Of a stretch of 29,699 nucleotides of DNA, positions 21,001 to 28,338 are shown piece by piece. Each line of letters opens with the position of its first letter. Within the stretch, counting starts at the first letter, position 1. The DNA is taken from positions 1 to 29,699 of the forward strand of contig JAJXUR010000002.1 in the NCBI GenBank assembly GCA_021782715.1. Direction: 5' to 3'. The position numbers and the translations under genes are program-made. Source of the stretch: a bacterium. GTDB taxonomy: Bacteria > Patescibacteriota > Minisyncoccia > Phycocordibacterales > Phycocordibacteraceae. Below the pieces are notes generated by a model. It did no database searches. It had not been told where the DNA came from and saw nothing but the letters and a program-made list of their open reading frames with translations.

Positions 21001-22925
21001 GCATTCAGCGTGACATTATTCTGATAATTCGTATCAATACTATCGTCAGGCTCCTGCGCCTCAACCGTCACGGTAATCGACGCATCGACCGTACCGCTCG
21101 CGGGAGGCAGGATGACAAACTTCGTCGCGACCGGCATCACGATGACTGAGTCGGTGGCGTCAGTAATGCCAGTCGGGCCGTCGGCGGTCGGCGTAGCGTC
21201 GGACGCCGTGATGGTATAGGTACCGGGTGTCTCGTCGTAGTACCAAACGTTCGCGGTCGAGTGACCCGGGCCGATATCGACCGACGTGATGACCGAGCCA
21301 CCGAGCGAATCAGTATAGAATTTCGCGGCGCCACTGATCGAAGAGCTGTAGAGGTAGACGGTCGTCGTCGCCGTACCGACCGCGTTGCCGTAGGCATCGA
21401 GCCTGGTCACCGTGTAGCCGAGACGAGTCTTCGCGTACATGTCGCCCGGGTTAGTGAGCGTAAAGACGGCTACAGGCCCCGTCGTAACGGTAAACGATTG
21501 GTCCGCGGGTGTCGCGGCACGGTAATTACTGTCCCCGGTCTGCGAGGCCTGGAGGGTACAGGTCCCTACCGAGACGAGATGTACCGTCGCGGCCATCACC
21601 GTACACACGCCAGTCGTAAGTGAGGAGAACACAACGGCGAGACCCGATGAGGCTGTTGCACTTACGGTGAAATCCGGACTGGTAACCGGCTTGTCGGGAA
21701 GAGCAGCGAACGTGATCGTCTGGTCTGCCGGATTGATGATGAAATTGCCGGCCGAAGCGCCGGTGAGGCTCGTATAGCTCGTGGTGTCGGTCGGGACGAA
21801 GTCCGCCGTGACCGTGTAGGTACCGGCATTGATCTGCGATGCGGCGCCGCCAGTGAGGAGGTTACTTGCGGTGCCGGGGACGGAACCAGAGACAACAGCT
21901 GCCTGGCCGGAACCGGTGTAGATGACTGGAGAATTAGTAACGGTGATTGTCGGTGTCACACGCGTATCGGTCGAGACGGTCAAGCGACCAGTCGTCAGGG
22001 CGAAATACGTGTTGTTCTTGTACGTCGCGGTAGAGCTGGTCGAACCCCACGTACCGTTGATGCGTCCGAGCCCGCCGAGCGTGAGGGTACCGACGGAGAT
22101 ATTCAGTCCAACACCGATGCTCGCGATCGCGCTTCCGGAGGGCGCGATGCTCAGATTGCCGCTTATCGATGTACCGGTCACGATAGTTTTCGCTCCACTA
22201 CCACCATCGAAGACGACGTTCGCGTATGCCGCTGGTTCGACCGCCTGCGCCGCGCCGCGGTAACTGATCGTATTGCCGCTCGCGTTCGCATTCAGCGTGA
22301 CATTCGCCGATGGCGTGAATATGCCGCTGATGTTCAGCAGGGAGTTCGTGCCCTGCGTCCATATCGCGGTGCCACCCGTACGCGTGTAATTACCGTTCAG
22401 CGTGACCGCGCCGTTGTTCGTCACGGTCCTACCGGCAGAATTGATGTTGTTATTAATCGTGAGATTCGAACCGGAGAGGAAAGAAAAGTTCTGACTCGCA
22501 AGCACTATCGTATCGATGGCACCGTTGCCGCTTAAGCTTCGTCCGTTCGTGTTCATGCGTATCGTCCCAGTGGATCCTGTGACAGAACCGTTCACGACCA
22601 CATTCCCGTTCTCCGTGAGGATGTAGGCGCCGCTGAAATTCAACAGGGCGTCGGCGTTGACCGTCACACCGGTATTCGTCACCGCCGCGCCTATCGTGAC
22701 GCTGTTTCCGAGAGTCGTCGCGATAATCGCACTGTCGGCGTTAGCCGGTACGACACCGCCGACCCATGTCGAACCCGCACTCCAGAGACCGCCTGTCGCG
22801 GTACTCGTCCTCACCGCGGCAAACGCGGTGGCGGCTCCGCCGAAAATGAAAAAGACCGCCATGAAGGCGGCCGCATACAAGACGTTTACGTTTTCGAAGA
22901 CTGAGCGTTCAGGAGTGATGCTCAT
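18099..22925 (-). CDS. Giant secreted repeat protein with C-terminal dockerin
   Basis: 1608 aa. The signal peptide ends near residue 37 (FFIFGGAATAFAA). Residues about 40-315 are N/G/T-rich, beta-helix-like. An MBG-type domain lies at about 326-400 and another beta domain at 400-480. Two Ig-like repeat types follow in the order A1 B1 A2 A3 B2 A4 A5 B3 (about 483-1348). A units (about 110 aa) share FTLxxPGD, RLGYTVTRxDxYGN, VYLYSSS and FWYYDE; B units (about 97 aa) share ATRFVILPP and ETVTLSLSD. A Gly-rich linker and two more beta domains lead to a dockerin (1550-1606) with two calcium loops, DFNQDGVINIQD from D1556 and DLNGDGKVDVTD from D1587. There is no other anchor, so the dockerin probably attaches it. 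Confidence 0.93.
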   Translation of the reverse strand: MSITPERSVFENVNVLYAAAFMAVFFIFGGAATAFAAVRTSTATGGLWSAGSTWVGGVVPANADSAIIATTLGNSVTIGAAVTNTGVTVNADALLNFSGAYILTENGNVVVNGSVTGSTGTIRMNTNGRSLSGNGAIDTIVLASQNFSFLSGSNLTINNNINSAGRTVTNNGAVTLNGNYTRTGGTAIWTQGTNSLLNISGIFTPSANVTLNANASGNTISYRGAAQAVEPAAYANVVFDGGSGAKTIVTGTSISGNLSIAPSGSAIASIGVGLNISVGTLTLGGLGRINGTWGSTSSTATYKNNTYFALTTGRLTVSTDTRVTPTITVTNSPVIYTGSGQAAVVSGSVPGTASNLLTGGAASQINAGTYTVTADFVPTDTTSYTSLTGASAGNFIINPADQTITFAALPDKPVTSPDFTVSATASSGLAVVFSSLTTGVCTVMAATVHLVSVGTCTLQASQTGDSNYRAATPADQSFTVTTGPVAVFTLTNPGDMYAKTRLGYTVTRLDAYGNAVGTATTTVYLYSSSISGAAKFYTDSLGGSVITSVDIGPGHSTANVWYYDETPGTYTITASDATPTADGPTGITDATDSVIVMPVATKFVILPPASGTVDASITVTVEAQEPDDSIDTNYQNNVTLNASGSATGGGVVDIVNGIGHLDVSDTHAETVTLSLSDSQSTNLDVSSTQPLTFDGGAIAQFTLNHPAASLAGQRAAYTVMREDQYGNATSVATTTVYLYSSSTSGIAKFYDAATNGVAITSIDIPAGQSTVNVWYCDEKVGNWDITASDHSSSPDGNTGINDAIDTHQVVAGPVASFVLNDPGDMTAGTRLGYTVIRKDVFNNLVTSGATLVYLSSDSIGTSTPVFYDAATGGNVMTAVTIPDSQSSAPFWYEDPNPGSWTVTASDSSPADGTNGVIDAIDPVTVSAAPIVATRFVIMPPVNGTVDAPVIVTVKAMDASGNVDTTYQHDVTLNKDGSAVGVVAIVDGVGTLPVTSTVAHTAILLLTDSQATGLDTSSRQSLVFAPGAVAQFALTNPGDVAAGMRIGYTVSRSDQYGNAVTAGATTVSLSSTSTGVDSKFYDAASGGSAINSIVIPDGASSVGFWYYDEKAGDWFVAASAAGVSGASDPITVQPAGIAKFTLNEPGNMTAGTRLGYVVTRKDQFDNLVTAGVSLVYLYSSSAATTTVFYSTDTGGAPTTFATINDGSSTGSFWYYDETPGTWLVTASDSSGAPNGSAGITDAIDSVTVSAMPIVATRFVILPAGPVLVGTPAIVTVQAQDNAGNVDTTIQSGVMLSATGAATGAGLVTMVNGVGTLVLSDATAETVTLSLSDTEHTGLNVSSTRPLTFSAIPVVPPTGGSGAGGAIGVRTPTVTGVRISGRAFPGARVTILAMSPRRASITAAATASASGAFSTLLTGVATGAGSYGLVAADASGRVSQTKVLAANYPGSSAFLSLDASLLSPTMGLVYPTVRKGDSVGFIGSAVPGYTVSAQVDRAAAGTVTAAADGSYKILFPTAALAFGSHTVRVRQTAPSGVRSEYAPQKVFTVSPLFTPQTDFNQDGVINIQDWSVFLARWSSPIPSIRLLDDLNGDGKVDVTDLSIFVRTLKK

Positions 22926-23434
22926 GAAAGAAATAGATAGTTATAGTTAGTTTCGTCTCTCCTTATAATATATAGTATGCATTTCGTCCGCTTCGCTCTT
23001 TCTGCACCACGTGTGGACAGACGTGACAAACCAGGCCATACGGCAGATTGAGCGAGCCGGTATCGTAGCTATTGCTGCCATGATGATCCGACACTGAGCG
23101 GCGCGCCGCCCTACCCGATTATGACTGGCATATAGAGCAATCAGTGGTAATCTCGCCTATCCGAGATGAAAAAGTCAGTTTATACAATAGTCTTTTACCA
23201 TACAATCTCCATACCGATTCTATTGCTTGGTAGAACAATGAATTAATTAGTACGGCTTCGCCCATAGGGACCGCGATTGTGCTTATCGGTCCTTAGGAGT
23301 TTCAGGGATTTTTCTGAGTGGTCACCAGTCACTAAGTAATTTGTTCCAAGTATTCACAAATTACGTAAGTGCTGTTCGACCTCGCCTCGCGGTTTCGTCT
23401 GCTGACGAAACATCGCTCCGGCCTCACAAAAAGA
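22926..23434. other. AT-rich intergenic region with hairpins, possible structured RNA
   Basis: About 500 bp with no convincing gene; one counted 60-base line is 35% G+C. TATAAT/ATTATA overlap at 22964-22970 and could serve the giant gene on the minus strand (AAGGAG follows but is 30 nt from its ATG), or a plus-strand transcript. Plus-strand TACAAT hexamers are at 23183 and 23201. Hairpins follow: 23265-23273/23287-23295 (9 bp), 23336-23344/23356-23364 (9 bp, GTAATTTGT) and 23392-23399/23404-23411 (8 bp, GTTTCGTC), then the terminator at 23435. No motif of tmRNA, SRP RNA or RNase P RNA is seen. Confidence 0.4.
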
Positions 23435-23470
23435 CACAAAACGCGCAGCAGTGCGCGTTTTGTGCTTTTT
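23435..23470. terminator. Bidirectional terminator after tRNA-Glu
   Basis: A perfect 13-bp stem (23435-23447 with 23452-23464) around GCAG, flanked by AAAAAG on one side and CTTTTT on the other. It lies directly 3' of the tRNA on the minus strand and could equally end a plus-strand transcript from the preceding intergenic region. Confidence 0.9.
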
Positions 23471-23471
23471 G

Positions 23472-23543
23472 TGACCCCACGGGGAATCGAACCCCGATTT
23501 GATCCGTGAGAGGGATCTGTCCTAGCCGTTAGACGATGGGGCC
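23472..23543 (-). tRNA. tRNA-Glu (anticodon CTC)
   Basis: Cloverleaf on the minus strand: acceptor GGCCCCA with TGGGGTC (one G-T pair), D-arm region TCTAACGGCTAGGA, anticodon stem GATCC/GGATC with loop CTCTCAC giving anticodon CTC (reads GAG), T-arm CGGGGTTCGATTCCCCG, discriminator A. The 3' CCA is not encoded (CAA follows). A TATAAA with a TGG extension lies 10 nt upstream as its -10. It sits downstream of murF in the same direction. Confidence 0.96.
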
Positions 23544-23553
23544 GTATCTGTTT

Positions 23554-23559
23554 TTTATA
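23554..23559 (-). promoter_or_regulatory. -10 element of tRNA-Glu
   Basis: An extended -10 (TGG followed by TATAAA) on the minus strand in the gap between murF and the tRNA, about 10 nt before the mature 5' end. Confidence 0.6.
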
Positions 23560-23592
23560 CCAGACTTCCCGCTCTCGCGCTACCCATGCGAC

Positions 23593-24867
23593 CTACGCTT
23601 TCTCGCGCCAGGTGCGCTCTTGGCGCACGAGGATGGCGGCATCGGCGGGGTCGGCGAGAAGTGCTTTGACGATACGTTCGGTGCGGATAGACTGCGAGCC
23701 TTTTACAAGGAGGACATCGCCAGGGCGAACGAAATCAGCGAGAGCGGATGCCGCCGCAGCCGCATTGTCGAATAAGAGAACTTCCGCAGGCCCTTCTGCC
23801 ATAGCAAAGACTCGGGAACGGATGCCGACCGCGACGACAACGTCAGATGCGTCGCGTGCGAGCACACCCGCATGCTCGTGTTCCGTGACCGAGTAACGCC
23901 CGAGCTCGAGCATGTCACCCAAGACCGCGATGCGGCGACCGGCATGCGGGAAGGCCTTGAGCGTCTCGAGCCCCTGTGCAACCGCGACCGGCGAGGAGTT
24001 ATAGGAATCGTCGATAATGATTGAACCATTCTTCCCGGACAGCAGACGGCCGCGGCCCGGCGGCGGTTCGTAACCCTCAAGCGCTTTGAGCGCGTCGGGA
24101 AGTGCGATGTCGAAGGCGAGCGCAGCGGCGAGAGCGGCAGCCGCCGGGAAAATCTGCGTACCGCCGACTGAGCCTTTCACGACGAGATCCCCCTTCTTGC
24201 CATTCATCACAGCATCAGCGCGCATACCCTTCACCTGCCCTTCTTCTTCGTAGAAATCAACGTTCTTCACTTGTACTGACGCGCTGTCTGCAGTGCCATA
24301 GGAAATGATGCGCGCCGGCGTGCGCAGTGCGCTCTCAAGCGCATAGGGGTCGTCAGAAGAAATGATGAGCGGCGCAGCCGCATGGAGCGCGTACGCGGGA
24401 GAGAACTCCTCTTCGCGCACTGCCTCGGGCGAGGCATAGGCCTCGACATGCACCGGCACCTTCGGCAATCGCGTGACGATGACTGCGTCTGGCGTTACGA
24501 TACGCAATATGCGCGCGAGGTCGCCTGGCTTGTCGGCGCCCACCTCGAGCACCAACATCTTCGGATACTGGTTCGGCAGGATAAGGAGCGCGACCGCACG
24601 TTTCGCGAGCGAAAACCATGCGAGAGGGTTATGCCACGGGTTATCGACGCCGAGGATAGTGAAAGGTACGCCAAATTCGCTATTGAAACTCTTCTCGCTC
24701 TTGCGCACATAGAAACGCGTCGCGAGCACCGCGGCGACCGCGTCCTTGGTCGAGGTCTTCCCCACCGAGCCGGTCACCATCACGATATGCGGCTTATAGC
24801 GACGCACGACGGCGCGAGCAAGAAGAGCAAGAGCGGTTGCGGTGATGAATTTAAATATCTTTTTCAT
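23593..24867 (-). CDS. murF: UDP-N-acetylmuramoyl-tripeptide-D-alanyl-D-alanine ligase (MurF-like), short form
   Basis: 424 aa. Mur ligases join amino acids to UDP-MurNAc using ATP; MurF adds D-Ala-D-Ala. The P-loop is VTGSVGKTSTKDAV at about 31-44 with K38, followed by the Mur central-domain pattern, IIDDSYNSSPVAV, and a C-terminal ligase domain (IAVLGDMLELG, LLVKGSQSIRTERIV). The usual first domain, which holds the uridine part of the substrate, is missing; a 24-residue hydrophobic/basic start (FKFITATALALLARAVVRRY) precedes the P-loop. It begins 15 nt after ftsI. MurF is the best call by cluster position and the GDMLELG motif; another Mur ligase is less likely. Confidence 0.85.
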   Translation of the reverse strand: MKKIFKFITATALALLARAVVRRYKPHIVMVTGSVGKTSTKDAVAAVLATRFYVRKSEKSFNSEFGVPFTILGVDNPWHNPLAWFSLAKRAVALLILPNQYPKMLVLEVGADKPGDLARILRIVTPDAVIVTRLPKVPVHVEAYASPEAVREEEFSPAYALHAAAPLIISSDDPYALESALRTPARIISYGTADSASVQVKNVDFYEEEGQVKGMRADAVMNGKKGDLVVKGSVGGTQIFPAAAALAAALAFDIALPDALKALEGYEPPPGRGRLLSGKNGSIIIDDSYNSSPVAVAQGLETLKAFPHAGRRIAVLGDMLELGRYSVTEHEHAGVLARDASDVVVAVGIRSRVFAMAEGPAEVLLFDNAAAAASALADFVRPGDVLLVKGSQSIRTERIVKALLADPADAAILVRQERTWREKA

Positions 24868-24882
24868 ATGAGAGCAGACTGG

Positions 24883-26622
24883 TTATCCCTGGCTCGTCGA
24901 GGTGGCGAAGCCGCGATCGGGCGGTATCTGGTAATAGTCGATGAGAAAATGCGTAAGGTCAAGGAAGGTCGTGTCGAGCGTCTCGGACGCGTATTCCACA
25001 TGCTGCGGGTCATCCGTGTACAAGAGGATGATGAAGCGCGGATTATACGACGGGAAGAAACCGACAAACGAGTGGAAGAAGCGATTCGTATAGTACCCGC
25101 CATGCCCATCGGTGAGCTGCGCGGTGCCCGTCTTCGCCGCTACCGACATGGTCGGGATGATGGCCTTCCCGTTTTCGAGCTTCGTGTCGAACATCTCGGT
25201 CATCATCTGCGTCGTCTCACGCGCCGCAGTCGCGCTGAAGACCGGCGTCGTATGACTCCAGTCGAGTTTCCGCGTGATGCCAGAGTCGAGACGTATCGCG
25301 CTCACAAGGTGAGGCTCGACCATCACGCCGCCATTAGCGACCGCGCCGAGTGCGCGGATCATCTGCACGGGCGTGACTGCGATACCCTGCCCAAACGACA
25401 TGTCATCGAAATTCACTTGTTGCGTCGTCGCAAGATTACCGAGAAGCGCATGGCCCTCATTCGGCAGATCAATTCCCGTCTTCTGTCCGAACAGCGTCGT
25501 GAAGTAAGAACGAAACTTGTCCTGTCCGAGCCGTGTCGCCACCCACGACGCACCGACATTGAGGGACTGCAGGATGATCTGCTTCACGCCGATGACGCCT
25601 TTCGGCTTGAGGTCCCAGTCGCAGATCCTCATCGTGTTGACCGTGATGCAGCCCGGATCGTCGAACGTCGATTGCGGGGTGATGGCGCCTGCATCGAGCC
25701 CTGAGGTCATCGTAAGCGGCTTCATGATGGAGCCGAATTCATGCACTTGCTCGACGAGCGGATTCCCGAGAAGCGACGGATCGACGTTCTGCAGATTGTT
25801 TCCATCGTAGTTCGGATAGCTCGCGAAGGCGACTATCGCGCCGGTCGCGGGATCCATGATGATACCGCCTGATTCTTTGCTCGAATACTGCCCATTCACC
25901 GCCGCGAGATCATGCTCGAGTCGGGTCTGCACATCCGGCTCGATGGTCGTCACGATGGAGCCCTCACGCGCATCTTTGGCATTCACGAGCAGGTTGCCGA
26001 CATTCGAGAACAATTCCGCGAAGAAATTCTTATAGAGCGAATCACCGGAACGCGAGAGCGTGCCGTCATACTCCGCCTCGAGACCGGTCTGGCCGACAAG
26101 CGTATCCCCTGAGCCGTAGGAGACGATACCAATTGCCTGCGACGCAAGCGTCCCGCCGGGATAGTAGCGCCATCGTTCGCGAAGCACTTGCACGCCAGGA
26201 ATATTTTCTGCCGCGAGCGCCTGCCCAGCCGCGTCCGGGATATGCTGCGCGACCTCGACGTAGACAAGGTTCTTCTTCGCGACGGCCGCGAGAAAAGCGT
26301 CGTGCGATAGCGTCGTCGATGCGACGGCGGCTATCGCCGTATACGCAGCTTCCGGATCTTGAATCGTCTGCGGATTTATCGCGACGAGAAATCCCGTCGC
26401 CAAAGTAGCGGCAGAGATGTTCGTACCATCCTTGCTGGTGAAATAGATTGCCCCGCGATCGAAGAGGCCGCTTCCGCCGGAGGCGAACTGACGATCTGCT
26501 TTCAGCGCGTAATCATCACCGTGCATGATCTGGACGAAATAGAGTCGCACCAGGACGAGCAGAGCCGCAAGGATGATGAGCGCGAGAACGAAACGGATGC
26601 GGGAACGGAACTGGGCGCGCAT
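24883..26622 (-). CDS. ftsI: Class B penicillin-binding protein, FtsI-type transpeptidase
   Basis: 579 aa. One N-terminal membrane helix (about 10-32, RFVLALIILAALLVLVRLYFV), the PBP dimerisation domain (RGAIYFTSKDG, VQVLRERWRYYPGGTLASQAIGIV), then the transpeptidase domain. Its active-site motifs are S-I-M-K near residue 296 (HEFGSIMKPLTM), S-L-N (LQSLNVGASWVA) and K-T-G-T (VAAKTGTAQLTDGHGG). All three are intact, so the enzyme should cross-link septal peptidoglycan and bind beta-lactams. Its place between the ftsL-like gene and murF supports FtsI over the elongation PBP2. Confidence 0.93.
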   Translation of the reverse strand: MRAQFRSRIRFVLALIILAALLVLVRLYFVQIMHGDDYALKADRQFASGGSGLFDRGAIYFTSKDGTNISAATLATGFLVAINPQTIQDPEAAYTAIAAVASTTLSHDAFLAAVAKKNLVYVEVAQHIPDAAGQALAAENIPGVQVLRERWRYYPGGTLASQAIGIVSYGSGDTLVGQTGLEAEYDGTLSRSGDSLYKNFFAELFSNVGNLLVNAKDAREGSIVTTIEPDVQTRLEHDLAAVNGQYSSKESGGIIMDPATGAIVAFASYPNYDGNNLQNVDPSLLGNPLVEQVHEFGSIMKPLTMTSGLDAGAITPQSTFDDPGCITVNTMRICDWDLKPKGVIGVKQIILQSLNVGASWVATRLGQDKFRSYFTTLFGQKTGIDLPNEGHALLGNLATTQQVNFDDMSFGQGIAVTPVQMIRALGAVANGGVMVEPHLVSAIRLDSGITRKLDWSHTTPVFSATAARETTQMMTEMFDTKLENGKAIIPTMSVAAKTGTAQLTDGHGGYYTNRFFHSFVGFFPSYNPRFIILLYTDDPQHVEYASETLDTTFLDLTHFLIDYYQIPPDRGFATSTSQG

Positions 26623-26632
26623 GACGAGATAT

Positions 26633-26926
26633 CTAGCGCAGCGCAGTCATACTCGCGGCAGGGACGAATATCTGCGCGAGAGGCGCGGCGTATCCCGCGG
26701 TACGGTAATCGAGATCCTGGATGCTCGCGATACTTGCGAGATACTGCCCTTCGAGGACAGCGACCGCGGACTCATCATTCTTCACCGACTGCGAAAACTC
26801 AACCGTAAGCGCTGCATAACTCATGACGACAGCGATGAGACCAATATAGGAGATCGCTAAGACGGCGACCGTCCCGGAGAGGAGCGGTACGAGCGAGAAC
26901 GAGAATGGGAAGCGGCTATTACGCAT
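26633..26926 (-). CDS. FtsL-like small bitopic membrane protein
   Basis: 97 aa. A short N-terminus, one membrane helix at about 15-37 (PLLSGTVAVLAISYIGLIAVV), then an extracytoplasmic helical stretch with spaced hydrophobics (AALTVEFSQSVKNDESAVAVLEGQYLAS) that could form a coiled coil. Sequence identity to FtsL is not visible; the call rests on size, topology and position between rsmH and ftsI, where ftsL normally lies. The start overlaps the end of rsmH (ATG at 26926, rsmH TAA at 26919). ftsI begins 10 nt after its stop. Confidence 0.7.
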   Translation of the reverse strand: MRNSRFPFSFSLVPLLSGTVAVLAISYIGLIAVVMSYAALTVEFSQSVKNDESAVAVLEGQYLASIASIQDLDYRTAGYAAPLAQIFVPAASMTALR

Positions 26927-27872
26927 AGGAAAGATTGGGTTCGAGCACGTCAGCCGGCGCTGTCGGCACGAGGGCGGCGTTCTTCTCGAAGACGCGCAGT
27001 TTCGCGCTCCGCGCACGGCGGTTCGCGAGGATCTCGGCGCGCGACGGCGCGATCGGCTTCTTCGGCGTGAGCGTACCCTGCCCCGCAAGGACAGCATCAC
27101 GGAGGATATTCTTCACGATGCGATCCTCGATACTGTGGAACGAAATGATTGCGAGACGTCCTTCTGGTGCGAGCGCAGCGAGCGCAGCGGCAAGCCCCTC
27201 ACGCAAAGCGCCGATCTCGTCGTTTGCCGCAATGCGGAGCGCCTGGAAGGTCTTCGTCGCCGGATGGATCCGCCGCTCGTGGTACCAGTGCGGCGTGCCG
27301 GCCTTGATGGCGGCCACGAGCGCATCGGTCGTGAGAATGCGCTCCTTACCGCGTGCTGCGACGATAGCGCGCGCGATGCCGCGCGCAAAACGCTCTTCGC
27401 CGTACGTGAAGATGATATCAGCGAGCTCCGTTTCGGTAGCGGAATTCACGATGTCAGCCGCCGTCTCGCCGCCCTCGCCATAGGTCATGAGGAGCGGTTC
27501 ATCCGACTGGAAAGAGAAACCGCGCGGCGAAGCGATCTGGTATCCGCTCCACCCGAGGTCGTAGAGCATCTTGTCGGCTCGGCCGATGCCGAGGCGCTCA
27601 AGAATATGAGAAAGATTACGAAAATTATCGTTCACTAAATGCGCGACCGGCCGGTGCGGACGACGGTCGAGCGCATACGCCGCGCGGGCACGCTCCACGG
27701 CCGCCGGGTCGGCATCGATGCCGACAATGACCCCTCCCTCTCCAAGAGAGGCAAGGATGGCTGCGAAATGCCCGGCTCCGCCTAAGGTCGCATCGACCAC
27801 CGTATCGCCAGACGTTATCTCAAGCGCCTCGAGGACTTCTCGCATAAGCACGCTGTCGTGGCGAGCTTCCAT
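26919..27872 (-). CDS. rsmH: 16S rRNA (cytosine1402-N4)-methyltransferase
   Basis: 317 aa from the ATG at 27872, 1 nt after the mraZ stop; the frame stays open further upstream, but that part overlaps mraZ. RsmH (MraW) methylates N4 of C1402 in the decoding centre with SAM. Visible: RHDSVLMREVLEAL, the SAM loop VDATLGGAGHFAAIL, IVGIDADPAAVERA, MLYDLGWSGYQIASPRGFSFQSD (the DLG-S-x-Q / RGFSF block), and ISFHSIEDRIVKN near the C-terminus. Length and motifs are normal. It overlaps the ftsL-like gene by 8 nt. Confidence 0.96.
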   Translation of the reverse strand: MEARHDSVLMREVLEALEITSGDTVVDATLGGAGHFAAILASLGEGGVIVGIDADPAAVERARAAYALDRRPHRPVAHLVNDNFRNLSHILERLGIGRADKMLYDLGWSGYQIASPRGFSFQSDEPLLMTYGEGGETAADIVNSATETELADIIFTYGEERFARGIARAIVAARGKERILTTDALVAAIKAGTPHWYHERRIHPATKTFQALRIAANDEIGALREGLAAALAALAPEGRLAIISFHSIEDRIVKNILRDAVLAGQGTLTPKKPIAPSRAEILANRRARSAKLRVFEKNAALVPTAPADVLEPNLSYA

Positions 27873-27873
27873 A

Positions 27874-28302
27874 CTAGTTGGTGTCGCCGAGCTTTTCGGC
27901 AAAAGCGTCAGCATCGCGCTCAATCTCAGCCGTGTACTTCTTCCACGCACTCTCGTCCCAGATTTCAATGCGATCTGCGACACCAGCGATGACCGTCTTG
28001 CTCTTCAGGGTGGCAAAGTGCTTCAGATGATCGGGGATAAGCACCCGTCCGGCAGCATCGACCTCTGCCTCCATCGCACCGGCGAGGAAGAGGCGCGCGA
28101 GGCCGCGTGCTGCTGCCGTGCCGCCTGCATGCGCCGCCCGACTCTCAGCTTCCTTCTTCCACGCCGACTTGGGATAGACGAAAAGGCAATGATCAAGGCC
28201 GCGGGTGAGCACCACCGCGCGGCCGAGATCCTTCCGGAATTTTGCCGGAAGCGAGATGCGATTCTTAGGGTCGAGGGTGTGCAGGTATTCTCCGATGAAC
28301 AT
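27874..28302 (-). CDS. mraZ: Transcriptional regulator MraZ
   Basis: 142 aa from the ATG at 28302 (MFIGEYLHTLDPKNRISLPAKF). Two SpoVT/AbrB-type repeats are seen: residues about 3-50 and 75-125, each with a DxxxRxxLP/IP core (LDPKNRISLP and VDAAGRVLIP). MraZ forms ring-shaped oligomers that bind phased direct repeats upstream of its own operon and usually repress the division/cell-wall cluster. Five matching AGTGGN boxes lie upstream at 28339-28398. It is the first gene of mraZ-rsmH-ftsL-ftsI-murF. Confidence 0.95.
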   Translation of the reverse strand: MFIGEYLHTLDPKNRISLPAKFRKDLGRAVVLTRGLDHCLFVYPKSAWKKEAESRAAHAGGTAAARGLARLFLAGAMEAEVDAAGRVLIPDHLKHFATLKSKTVIAGVADRIEIWDESAWKKYTAEIERDADAFAEKLGDTN

Positions 28303-28338
28303 GACAAAAATAAGTGCTACGAATGCGGAAAATAGGCC

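Noticed and set aside
18887..21478. Repeated short DNA motifs that could suggest a CRISPR array
   Set aside because: Repeats are 320-650 nt apart, imperfect and in frame, so they are protein repeats and not CRISPR.
18924..21623. Several plus-strand frames of 60-265 aa
   Set aside because: Shadows of the repeat region of the giant dockerin gene; they recur because that region is repetitive.
22977..23051. 24-codon plus-strand frame starting 7 nt after a TATAAT
   Set aside because: The promoter spacing fits the leaderless pattern, but the peptide is very short and has no visible feature; kept only as part of the intergenic region.
23011..23097. 28-codon GTG-start frame with a helical-looking C-terminus
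   Set aside because: No ribosome-binding site and overlap with the previous frame; it could be a gene remnant, but that cannot be shown.
23101..23471. tmRNA, 6S RNA, SRP RNA or RNase P RNA in the intergenic region
   Set aside because: None of the conserved sequence motifs of these RNAs could be found by eye; only generic hairpins are seen.
24382..25704. 440-aa plus-strand open frame
   Set aside because: Antisense to murF and ftsI, both of which have intact catalytic motifs; the translated frame is Arg/His-rich and without family features.
27873..27983. N-terminal extension of rsmH
   Set aside because: It overlaps the end of mraZ; the conserved RsmH N-terminus begins with the ATG at 27872, 1 nt after the mraZ stop.
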